Shown piece after piece: positions 1 to 5,498 of a DNA stretch of 6,596 bases. A program made the translations under genes and the position numbers. This DNA is from Chloroflexota bacterium (GTDB taxonomy: Bacteria; Chloroflexota; Limnocylindria; Limnocylindrales; CSP1-4): NCBI GenBank assembly GCA_021786915.1, contig JAJYMP010000756.1, positions 1 to 6,596 on the forward strand. The letters are read 5' to 3'. Numbering within the stretch: position 1 is the first letter of the stretch; every line of letters starts with the position of its first letter. A model generated the notes under the pieces. That model worked only from the letters and a program-made list of their open reading frames with translations. It made no database searches and was not told the DNA's origin.

Positions 1-1228
1 GCCGGGTCCGCGATAGGGCATTGTCTAGGCGATCCGCGAAGAGGGCCCGGTTGGCGAGGCCGGTCAGTGAGTCGTGGAAGGCCTGCCGCCTGAGCTCCTC
101 CTCGAGGGTCTTGCGCGTCGTGATGTCGCGGTAGTTGACGACGACGCCGTCGACGGCAGGGTCGGCGAGCAGGTTCTTTAGGACTGCCTCGATGAGCCGC
201 CAGGACCCGTCGGCGTGCCGAGCCCTGAGTTCACCCGACAGCTGGGCACCCGGTGTGCGCATGACTCCGGAGAGCAGCTGCTCCCCGAAGTCTCGGTCGT
301 CGGGATGAACGATGTCAAAGGCGGGCTGGCCGGTCCGGTCTTCGGCCCGGTAGCCCAGGACGCGCTCGACGGCTGGGCTCTCGTAGGCGATCCTCCCGTC
401 GGCTCGCAGGACCATGTCGACGTCGGCGGAGTTCTGGACGAGGGACCGGAAGCGCTGCTCACTCCGACGCAACTGGCGGTTCTGGCTAGCGAGGAGCCGA
501 GACGCTCCGGAGAAGGCCGCGAACAGGAGCGCCAGCAGGCCCAGCGCCATCGCGCCGACGATCAGCAGGACGTCCCGGCGGGTCGTCGCGATGTGGGCCT
601 CACTCGGCGCGGCGTCCTCGTAGATCTCGTAGGCGCCGAGAACGTCGCGGCTTCCGGATGCCCGGATCGGCAGGTAGATCTCCAGGAAGCGTTGCGCGAG
701 TCCTCGCTCAAAGACATTCTCGTCCGCGGTCGCGCTGGAGAACTCGGCCGCGACCTTCCCCGCGAGGGCGTCGCCGAGCTCATCGCCGATGGGGAACTGG
801 CGGCCGCGCAAGGCCGGCAGGTCGGAGAAGGCGACCGTGCCGTCGGGCGCCCAGATCTTGACCCGCAGGATCTTCCCCGACGCCACGAGGCGGCTCAGCT
901 GAGCGTCGATCGCGGCGCGCTGGTCGCTCGCCAGGGTGGCGATCCCGCCCTCCGTGACCATCGGGTCGACGTACCCTCGGACCACCGCCTCGATGGACCC
1001 AACGGCCTCGTCGATCGCGGCACGGGCGAAGTGGTCGGAGACGTTCGCGGAGACGGCCAGGGCGGTGCCCGCGACCAGCACCGCGCAGACGGAGAGAACG
1101 CCTGCCCGGAGTCCGGGACGCCAGCCAGGCGGGATCGATAGTCGGTCCATGATCTTGAGGTGCGCTTCGCGATCAACGGCGAACGGGGTTCGCGTGTCGG
1201 GCGGACCGTAGGTGGTGCGCGGACGCAC
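1..1228 (-). CDS. Membrane-anchored PAS-GGDEF protein (probable diguanylate cyclase), partial at left edge
   Basis: I translated the minus strand directly. One uninterrupted frame runs from the start to the window edge (409 codons seen). Numbered from the GTG start, there is a membrane segment at about 42-61, an extracytoplasmic region at about 62-217, a second membrane segment at about 220-242, and a PAS domain at about 258-374 with the typical HPDDR and NYRDIT stretches. A helical linker (TLEEELRRQAFHD) then leads into SLTGLANRALF from residue 387, the conserved entry to GGDEF domains. The GGDEF signature itself, and any EAL domain after it, lie outside the window, so cyclase activity is inferred. 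Family role: GGDEF proteins make cyclic di-GMP from GTP in response to sensed signals. I did not recognise the extracytoplasmic sensor as a named domain. I chose GTG 1228 because AAGGA lies 9 nt upstream. ATG 1150 is the alternative and has no good SD. An IS630 element lies only about 36 bp upstream. Confidence 0.9.
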   Translation of the reverse strand, partial: MRPRTTYGPPDTRTPFAVDREAHLKIMDRLSIPPGWRPGLRAGVLSVCAVLVAGTALAVSANVSDHFARAAIDEAVGSIEAVVRGYVDPMVTEGGIATLASDQRAAIDAQLSRLVASGKILRVKIWAPDGTVAFSDLPALRGRQFPIGDELGDALAGKVAAEFSSATADENVFERGLAQRFLEIYLPIRASGSRDVLGAYEIYEDAAPSEAHIATTRRDVLLIVGAMALGLLALLFAAFSGASRLLASQNRQLRRSEQRFRSLVQNSADVDMVLRADGRIAYESPAVERVLGYRAEDRTGQPAFDIVHPDDRDFGEQLLSGVMRTPGAQLSGELRARHADGSWRLIEAVLKNLLADPAVDGVVVNYRDITTRKTLEEELRRQAFHDSLTGLANRALFADRLDNALSRTR

Positions 1229-1237
1229 GACAAGCGG

Positions 1238-1242
1238 TCCTT
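1238..1242 (-). promoter_or_regulatory. Shine-Dalgarno supporting the GTG start of the GGDEF gene
   Basis: Read on the minus strand the sequence is AAGGA, followed by 9 nt and then GTG at 1228-1226. An in-frame TGA lies just upstream at 1249-1247, so the start must be downstream of it. The ATG at 1150 has no comparable purine-rich site. Confidence 0.6.
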
Positions 1243-1265
1243 TCGTTCAACCATCTTGACCAGTA

Positions 1266-1292
1266 CTTACTGGCGGTAGAGAGCGTCATGAT
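1266..1292 (+). repeat. Left terminal inverted repeat of the IS630 element
   Basis: It matches the reverse complement of 2351-2377 at 18 of 27 positions without gaps. The best block is inner, AGCGTCATGAT against AGCGTAATGAT (10 of 11). The outer part is weaker, suggesting one end has drifted. It overlaps the first transposase start codon at 1288. The outermost bases also form a small palindrome with the flank (CCAGTA, CT, TACTGG at 1260-1273). Confidence 0.6.
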
Positions 1293-2376
1293 GTACGCTC
1301 CGTGGATGAGAAAGCCCGCCACTCCCATCGTGTTGTCGGAGGCTGAGCAGGACACGCTCCGATCCTGGCTGCGGGCCGGGACGAGCGAGCAGCGGATGGT
1401 CGAACGGGCCCAGATCATCCTGGCCGCTGCCGAGGGCAGCGGCACCAACGAGATCGCCCGCGAGCTCCGGACCCGACCGGCCCGGGTGAGCAAGTGGCGG
1501 ACCCGCTTCGCGCGCGAGCGACTCGCCGGGCTCATCGATGCGCCCCGACCCGGCGCCGTCGCGCGGTACGACGAGGCGACCGAGCGCCGGATCCTCGCCG
1601 CGCTCGACGAGCGGCCACCAGCGGGCCACGCGACGTGGACGGGTTCGCTGCTGGCCGCGCACCTCGGCGACGTCAGCGCGGACCAGGTGTGGCGGACGCT
1701 CCGTCGCCACGGCATCAGCCTGCGGCGGCGCCGGAGCTGGTGCATCAGCACCGATCCCGAGTTCACCCAGAAGGCGGCCGACATCGTCGGGCTCTATCTC
1801 GACCCGCCCGAGAACGCGCTCGTCGTGTGCGTCGACGAGAAGCCCAGCATCCAGGCGCTGGAACGCGCCCAGGGCTGGCTCCGGCTGCCCGACGGGCGGG
1901 CGCTGACCGGGTTCGCCCATGAGTACAAGCGTCACGGCACGACGACGCTGTTCGCCGCGCTCGAGGTGGCCACGGGCCAGGTCCAGGCCGCCCACCATGC
2001 CCGCCGCCGGCGGCGCGAGTTCCTCGACTTCATGAACGAGGTCGTTGCCGCCCACCCCGCCACCGAGCTCCATGTGGTGCTCGACAACCTCAGCACCCAC
2101 AGGCCCAAGCACGATCGCTGGCTCGCCCGCCATCGCAACGTCCACTTCCACTTCACCCCGACCCACGCGAGCTGGCTCAACCAGGTCGAGGTCTGGTTCA
2201 GCATCCTCAAGCGGGGTGCGCTCGACGGCGCGAGCCACACCTCGCCCATGCACGTCCGTCGCGGCATCGACGCCTTCGTGGCGGCCTACAACACCACCGC
2301 CGCCCCATTCGACTGGCAGAAGCGGGAGGTGCACCAGGTGAGCTTCAGCAATCATTACGCTGACTTGTGCAACTAG
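1288..2376 (+). CDS. IS630-family transposase (DD34E)
   Basis: This 362-residue protein cuts and joins the ends of the surrounding element. Residues about 50-82 form a helix-turn-helix region that would bind the terminal repeats, followed by an arginine-rich stretch near 139-150. The catalytic triad is visible: D183 in VDEKPSIQ, D266 in VVLDNLSTH and E301 in WLNQVEVWF. There are 34 residues between D266 and E301, the spacing of the IS630/Tc1-mariner group. Length and all core motifs are intact, so the enzyme looks potentially active. The start is uncertain: ATG 1288, 1291 and 1306 are in frame and none has a strong SD. The last codons lie inside the right terminal repeat, as is usual for compact IS630 elements. 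Transcription runs towards yccF, whose start is 94 nt beyond the stop, so read-through could affect it. Confidence 0.95.
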   Translation: MMYAPWMRKPATPIVLSEAEQDTLRSWLRAGTSEQRMVERAQIILAAAEGSGTNEIARELRTRPARVSKWRTRFARERLAGLIDAPRPGAVARYDEATERRILAALDERPPAGHATWTGSLLAAHLGDVSADQVWRTLRRHGISLRRRRSWCISTDPEFTQKAADIVGLYLDPPENALVVCVDEKPSIQALERAQGWLRLPDGRALTGFAHEYKRHGTTTLFAALEVATGQVQAAHHARRRRREFLDFMNEVVAAHPATELHVVLDNLSTHRPKHDRWLARHRNVHFHFTPTHASWLNQVEVWFSILKRGALDGASHTSPMHVRRGIDAFVAAYNTTAAPFDWQKREVHQVSFSNHYADLCN

Positions 2377-2377
2377 G
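2351..2377 (-). repeat. Right terminal inverted repeat of the IS630 element
   Basis: This is the partner of the repeat at 1266-1292. It covers the last codons and stop of the transposase and is followed by TA at 2378-2379. The adjacent sequence CTAGGTACTAGG is itself short and repetitive, so the boundary could shift by a base or two. Confidence 0.6.
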
Positions 2378-2407
2378 TACTAGGACGCTCGCGTGATGGT
2401 CGCGTCG

Positions 2408-2422
2408 TACACTCGCATGCGA
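2408..2422 (+). promoter_or_regulatory. Possible -10 element (TACACT) joined to a 10-bp palindrome upstream of yccF
   Basis: TACACT at 2408-2413 has the TAnnnT form of a housekeeping -10. The perfect palindrome TCGCATGCGA at 2413-2422 overlaps its last base and would lie near the transcription start, where an operator could act. No convincing -35 is seen 17 nt upstream, where the sequence is close to the IS junction. The mRNA leader would be about 50 nt. Confidence 0.25.
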
Positions 2423-2439
2423 CAGCTATTGCGGTCGGA

Positions 2440-2463
2440 CGGGTAGCCTCCCTACCCGGGAGG
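2440..2463 (+). promoter_or_regulatory. Two-state leader hairpin covering the yccF Shine-Dalgarno
   Basis: Hairpin A pairs CGGGTAG (2440-2446) with CTACCCG (2452-2458) around the loop CCTCC. Hairpin B pairs CCTCCC (2447-2452) with GGGAGG (2458-2463) around the loop TACCC. They share bases and cannot coexist. B buries the GGAGG ribosome site that lies 7 nt before the yccF ATG. A leaves most of it free. The pairing is read directly. A regulatory role is inferred. Confidence 0.4.
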
Positions 2464-2470
2464 TCGTTCG

Positions 2471-2899
2471 ATGGGCCAGACGGTGATCGTTCACCAGAGC
2501 GGGCCCAACCTGCTCGTGCGGTTCATCTGGTGGCTGCTGATCGGCTGGTGGGCCTCAGGGATCGCCGTCGCGATCGCCTGGATCGCGCTGGTCACGGTCA
2601 TCGGCATCCCCATCGCCATCTGGCTCATCAACCGTCTGCCGTCGATCCTGACCCTCCGGCCCCGAACCCGCGTGTGGACCATCGGTCAGGATGCCGATGG
2701 TCGAACGGTTATCTCTGAGGGTGGGCGATCGCAGACGACTTGGCCGATCCGTGGCCTCTGGTTCATCCTCGTCGGTTGGTGGGCATCTGCGCTATGGATG
2801 GCTCTGGCGTGGCTGGTTCAGCTCACCGTGATCGGGCTGCCATTGGCCATGCTGATGTTCAACCGGACGCCGTTTGTGGCCTCCCTCTACCGATACTGA
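2471..2899 (+). CDS. yccF: YccF domain-containing inner-membrane protein
   Basis: This 142-residue, very hydrophobic protein is made of two copies of one unit. Residues 17-62 and 94-139 align without gaps at 21 of 46 identities. Each copy carries GWWAS, an alanine/tryptophan-rich membrane helix, a TVIG(I/L)P turn and an NR.P motif. This double arrangement is the hallmark of the YccF family (old name DUF307). The two units are joined by a polar stretch at about 63-93, likely exposed at the membrane face. The biochemical role of YccF proteins is not established, and I give none. The ATG start is well supported by GGGAGG 7 nt upstream, although that site can be sequestered by a hairpin. The gene stands alone downstream of the IS element and may receive read-through from the transposase. 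The symbol is a family name, not evidence of orthology to the E. coli gene. Confidence 0.9.
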   Translation: MGQTVIVHQSGPNLLVRFIWWLLIGWWASGIAVAIAWIALVTVIGIPIAIWLINRLPSILTLRPRTRVWTIGQDADGRTVISEGGRSQTTWPIRGLWFILVGWWASALWMALAWLVQLTVIGLPLAMLMFNRTPFVASLYRY

Positions 2900-2916
2900 G
2901 CTCGGCTGGCAACCCT

Positions 2917-2957
2917 GGGCTACTGTCGCGGCATCTTTCGGCAATCGGCGACAGCCC
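2917..2957 (+). terminator. Hairpin just after yccF, possible terminator
   Basis: CTGTCGC (2923-2929) pairs perfectly with GCGACAG (2948-2954). GGG at 2917-2919 can extend the stem with CCC at 2955-2957 across a 3-nt bulge. It starts 18 nt after the yccF stop. No T-run follows, so it would be an atypical terminator or an mRNA 3' end stabiliser. Confidence 0.3.
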
Positions 2958-3009
2958 GCTGAAGCGATTCTTATCCCCCACCTTCGCGCGATGCTGCTGC
3001 AGGCGGCGG

Positions 3010-3063
3010 CAGGGTCGGCACCATGAGCAGATAGTGCCGAGCGTCGGGCCGATACCGACCCTG
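3010..3063 (+). repeat. Intergenic 9-bp perfect inverted repeat with nested hairpins
   Basis: CAGGGTCGG (3010-3018) is the exact complement of CCGACCCTG (3055-3063), enclosing 36 nt. Alternative local hairpins use the same bases: TCGGCAC/GTGCCGA (3015-3021 with 3034-3040) and GTCGG/CCGAC (3043-3047 with 3055-3059). This could be part of a structured RNA, a dispersed palindromic repeat, or chance in GC-rich DNA. Confidence 0.4.
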
Positions 3064-3162
3064 TGGGCCCGGCGGCCGTCTCATTGGTCCGGCTCGCCGG
3101 GCAACCTCCCGTCTGCCGTGCGGACCATCATCATCGATCCACGTTTGCCCTTCGGCTCTATC

Positions 3163-3213
3163 CACCTGTGACGCGGCGCGGGTAGCGTTGTCGAGAGGGA
3201 ACGTCGACAGGTG
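3163..3213 (+). repeat. Spaced inverted repeat upstream of the DUF6544-like gene
   Basis: CACCTGT (3163-3169) and ACAGGTG (3207-3213) are exact complements 37 nt apart, in the likely promoter or leader of the gene starting at 3266. They could be a split operator or the base of a leader stem. With 7-bp arms the chance level is not negligible. Confidence 0.3.
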
Positions 3214-3265
3214 ATAGACGGGCACCTCCGCGATCGGCGCGAACTGAAGGAGGGACGAACGCACG

Positions 3266-4117
3266 ATGAGCACGAATCTCGGATGGGTCCTGGCGCTCGC
3301 GGTGCTCGTCCTTGCCGCCGCCCTCGGCGCCGTGCTGGCCGGATTCCGGAGGTTCGCACGGCTCGCCCGGACAGACGTCGAGTCGCTGCTTCGGACCTCG
3401 GCGCCCCCGCCCCAGGGCCTCATCACCGAGGAGATGCTCGGCGGCCTGCCGGAGCCGGTACGTCGATATCTCACGTACGCGGGGGTCGTCGGTCGGCCGT
3501 TCGTCGGCACCGTTCGCCTCACCCAGGCGGGCCGGATGCAGCCGAATCCCGGGCAGCCGTGGTTCCCCCTGAGCGCGGAGGAGCACTACTCGGTGCGACC
3601 ACCCGGGTTCGTCTGGGACGCCGTGCTCCGGCTGGGACCCTTCCCCCTGGTGCGGGCGCGAGACATGTACCGCGAGGGTGCCGGGAACATGCTCATCAAA
3701 GCCCTTGGGCTCTTCCCGATCGCCGACGTGGTCGGGCCGGAGATGGACCAGGGCTCGATGATGCGGTACCTCAGCGAGATGATCTGGTTCCCGACCGCCT
3801 TCCTGGGCGACAACGTCTCCTTCGAGCCCGTGGACGACCGGTCGGCCCGGGTGACGCTCACGGACAGCGGCAGAACCGTCAGCGCAACGATGATCTTCGA
3901 CGAGATCGGGAAGCTCGTCGACTTCGCAGCCGAGCGTTACCGGACCGTCGACCGAGGATTCGTCCTCGAACGCTGGTCAACCCCCGTGGACGAGTACGGC
4001 GAGCTCGCCGGGTTGAGGCTCCCGGTTCGCGGCAGAGCCGTCTGGAAGCTGGCCGACGGCGACCTCGAGTACATCGACGTTACGGTCGCGGAGCTGCAGT
4101 ACGACGTCGGCCTCTAG
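3266..4117 (+). CDS. Membrane-anchored DUF6544-like protein of unknown function
   Basis: This 283-residue protein has one N-terminal hydrophobic segment (about 7-27, followed by GFRRFARLAR) and a soluble remainder. The body carries a recognisable run of motifs: LPEPVRRYL (61-69), a glycine-rich stretch then VRLTQAGRM (83-91), PGQPWFPLSAEEHY (95-108), PPGFVWDAV (112-120), and MDQGSMMRYLSEMIWFP (160-176). I match this pattern from memory to the DUF6544 family of uncharacterised proteins. I know of no established activity for the family. The start is supported by AAGGAGGG at 3247-3254, slightly far (about 12 nt) from the ATG. The competing frame one base over, open from 3211 to 4155, is arginine-rich and has no protein character. 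The gene appears single: 366 nt separate it from yccF and 163 nt from the sigma gene, all on the same strand. Confidence 0.85.
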   Translation: MSTNLGWVLALAVLVLAAALGAVLAGFRRFARLARTDVESLLRTSAPPPQGLITEEMLGGLPEPVRRYLTYAGVVGRPFVGTVRLTQAGRMQPNPGQPWFPLSAEEHYSVRPPGFVWDAVLRLGPFPLVRARDMYREGAGNMLIKALGLFPIADVVGPEMDQGSMMRYLSEMIWFPTAFLGDNVSFEPVDDRSARVTLTDSGRTVSATMIFDEIGKLVDFAAERYRTVDRGFVLERWSTPVDEYGELAGLRLPVRGRAVWKLADGDLEYIDVTVAELQYDVGL

Positions 4118-4140
4118 GTCGAGAGTGCTGTTGCCTGCGA

Positions 4141-4150
4141 GTCACGATCC
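4141..4150 (+). repeat. Direct repeat GTCACGATCC, copy 1
   Basis: It is identical to 4251-4260, 110 bp apart, both in the gap before the sigma gene. Copy 1 runs into a small palindrome CACTG-A-CAGTG (4150-4160). It is possibly a regulator or sigma binding site, with no further evidence. Confidence 0.35.
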
Positions 4151-4250
4151 ACTGACAGTGTCGGGTCCTGGGCTCCTGTCACCCCGCCGCCAGCCTGGAC
4201 GACGGAGGCGCCTGATGTCCGGAATGGCCGCGTGCGTCCGTTACTGAGAC

Positions 4251-4260
4251 GTCACGATCC
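4251..4260 (+). repeat. Direct repeat GTCACGATCC, copy 2
   Basis: This is the second exact copy, immediately ahead of the weak SD (GAGG at 4265-4268) of the sigma gene. A bound protein here would block transcription or translation initiation of the sigma gene. The flanking bases differ from copy 1. Confidence 0.35.
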
Positions 4261-4280
4261 GAAGCGAGGTTGCCCACCGG

Positions 4281-4859
4281 ATGGACGCTCTCCGGCTCAG
4301 CCGGCTGGAGTCGACGGAGTCGTCGGCCATCGAGGACGAGCTCGTCGAACGCGCCCGTCTTGACATCTCCGCCTTCGCCGACATCTACGTGCGCCACCGC
4401 GATGACGTCTTCCGCTACTTGCGCTCGCGCTGCGCGGAGCCCGATGACGCCCTGGAGCTGACGGCCGTCACCTTCGAGCGCGCGCTTGTCGCGATCGCCC
4501 GCTACAGGACGCGCGGTGCGGGACTCCGGGCGTGGCTCATCCGCATCGCCCGCAATGCGGCGATCGATCACGAGCGGCGTCGCAGCCACGACGTCCGACG
4601 CGACGAGGACGCCGGTGCCGAGCCCCGCGCCGCTCCTTCGCCCGAGGACGTTGCCGTTGCCCTGGACGAGCGCCGCCGCATCCGATGGCTGGTGATGGCG
4701 CTGCCGGACCCGCAACGCGACGCGATCGCGATGCGCTTCGGGGCGGACATGACGGCGCGCGAGATCGGCGCCGTCATCGGCAAGAGTGAAGAGGCGACCC
4801 AGAAGCTCATCAGCCGCGGTCTGACGCGGCTGCGGGAGGCGTACCGTGTCGATGCATGA
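4281..4859 (+). CDS. ECF-type RNA polymerase sigma factor
   Basis: This 192-residue protein would bind core RNA polymerase and direct it to a dedicated promoter set. Region 2 spans about 30-100: DVFRYLRSR, then DDALELTAVTFERAL and LRAWLIRIARNAAIDHERRR, the standard core-binding and -10 recognition part. A charged, alanine-rich linker (101-125) follows. Region 4 spans about 130-188: LPDPQRDAIAMRFGADMTAREIGAVIG and the recognition helix SEEATQKLISRGLTRLREAY. There is no region 1.1 or 3, and the length is normal for the ECF group. Residues 1-29 precede region 2 and are not conserved-looking. The SD (GAGG at 4265-4268) is weak and about 12 nt from the ATG, which would keep expression low. The stop overlaps the next gene by 14 nt, so the two are almost certainly co-transcribed and translationally coupled. 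Confidence 0.93.
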   Translation: MDALRLSRLESTESSAIEDELVERARLDISAFADIYVRHRDDVFRYLRSRCAEPDDALELTAVTFERALVAIARYRTRGAGLRAWLIRIARNAAIDHERRRSHDVRRDEDAGAEPRAAPSPEDVAVALDERRRIRWLVMALPDPQRDAIAMRFGADMTAREIGAVIGKSEEATQKLISRGLTRLREAYRVDA

Positions 4860-5475
4860 GCCCTTCGCGGCGCGTGTTCGTGACGCGCTGCAGGAACCAC
4901 TGTCGACGGCCCAACGGGCGACCCTGGATCAGCGGATCGAGCAGGCCCTCATGGCGTCGCCTGGAAGGTCGCGGCGGCTGCCGATTCGCCGCAGCGTGCT
5001 CCTGGCGGCGGCGCTCCTGGTGCTGCTCCCGACGGCCTTCGCCGTCGGCGCAGCCATCCTGAGCACCGAGGATCCCTACGGACTCGCGAGCGCCCAGGAG
5101 TACCAGGCGGAGCTCGAGGCGGCCAAGGGTGTCGTGCCCCTGCCGGCCGGTCGCACGTGGCCCGACCATCTCGCGGTCCAGGATGGCTCAGGCTCGTACA
5201 GCCGAGGCGGCGCGCGATCGTGGGTCGAGATCAACGCGGTCTGCATCTGGTTCGACGATTGGCGCGATGCGCAGGCTGCCGGCGACTCGGTCCGCACCCG
5301 GTCGGACGCGGCGGCCATCGCCGCCATCCCAAGCTGGCCGTCCTGGCAGAGCCCCTTCTGGACGCAATCGGTCCGCGACCACCTCCAGCCCCTGATCGCG
5401 GCCGTGGCCGCAGGGCGGGAGCAGCCGATCCGCGACGAGATCACCCTCAACTGCGGCTGGCTCGCCCAGCCCTGA
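4846..5475 (+). CDS. Single-pass membrane protein, candidate anti-sigma factor
   Basis: This 209-residue protein is encoded in overlap with the ECF sigma gene. It has a short cytoplasmic N-terminus (1-49), one membrane helix (about 51-72) and an outside domain (73-209). This topology and position are typical of membrane anti-sigma factors, which hold the sigma factor until an envelope signal arrives. The cytoplasmic part lacks the H-x3-C-x2-C zinc motif of the ZAS class and resembles a short helical segment (RVRDALQEPLSTAQRATLDQR). The outside domain is tryptophan-rich (eight Trp) and has two cysteines, C133 and C203, which could form a disulfide. I do not recognise the domain. GTG 4846 is preferred, since GGGAGG lies 6 nt upstream. 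ATG 4852 is the alternative. The function is inferred from context only. It could instead be an unrelated membrane protein made alongside the sigma factor. Confidence 0.8.
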   Translation: MSMHEPFAARVRDALQEPLSTAQRATLDQRIEQALMASPGRSRRLPIRRSVLLAAALLVLLPTAFAVGAAILSTEDPYGLASAQEYQAELEAAKGVVPLPAGRTWPDHLAVQDGSGSYSRGGARSWVEINAVCIWFDDWRDAQAAGDSVRTRSDAAAIAAIPSWPSWQSPFWTQSVRDHLQPLIAAVAAGREQPIRDEITLNCGWLAQP

Positions 5476-5481
5476 TTGCGC

Positions 5482-5498
5482 TTCCCCCGACGGGGGAA
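5482..5498 (+). terminator. Strong hairpin after the sigma operon
   Basis: TTCCCCC pairs perfectly with GGGGGAA around a 3-nt loop, beginning 7 nt after the stop of the membrane protein gene. No T-run follows, so this would be a U-less terminator or a 3' end protector. Its position at the end of the operon supports a transcript-end role. Confidence 0.4.

Larger units (their letters stand above)
1264..2379 (+). mobile_element. IS630-family insertion sequence, apparently complete
   Basis: A single intact transposase gene is bounded by imperfect inverted repeats (1266-1292 and 2351-2377) and by a TA on each side (1264-1265 and 2378-2379). IS630 elements are known to insert at TA and duplicate it. 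The element is about 1.11 kb, normal for the family. It lies between the divergently transcribed GGDEF gene and yccF. Removing it and one TA leaves a 128-nt intergenic region, a normal size for a shared promoter region. Exact ends are inferred from the repeat alignment, not from comparison with an empty site. Confidence 0.72.
2900..3265. other. Gene-free region with several inverted repeats
   Basis: No reading frame here has recognisable protein character or a good ribosome site until the SD of the next gene (AAGGAGGG at 3247-3254). The region holds three inverted repeats: 2923-2954, 3010-3063 and 3163-3213. I found no convincing promoter, though one for the downstream gene must lie here unless it is read from yccF. 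No tRNA-like or known riboswitch fold was recognised. Confidence 0.5.

Noticed and set aside
215..1141. Long plus-strand open frame opposite the GGDEF gene
   Set aside because: It is the antisense shadow of a GC-rich gene. The minus-strand frame shows PAS and GGDEF motifs, while this one is rich in R, G, D and E with no domain character.
1267..2355. Minus-strand open frame of 362 codons opposite the transposase
   Set aside because: The plus strand encodes an intact DD34E transposase. The antisense frame is open only because of codon bias and shows no recognisable motif.
2740..3171. Plus-strand open frame spanning the end of yccF and the following gap
   Set aside because: It overlaps yccF out of frame, has no SD, and its translation beyond yccF is arginine/proline-rich without domain features.
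3211..4155. 314-codon plus-strand frame overlapping the DUF6544-like gene
   Set aside because: It is longer than the chosen gene but extremely arginine-rich and motif-free. The frame from 3266 carries the family pattern and a membrane anchor.
4221..4242. Possible ECF autoregulatory promoter (GGAAT ... CGTT) before the sigma gene
   Set aside because: The 13-nt spacing is too short for the usual 16-17 nt of ECF promoters. TCCGGAAT recurs at 5658-5665, but an 8-bp match between two gaps of this size is expected by chance.
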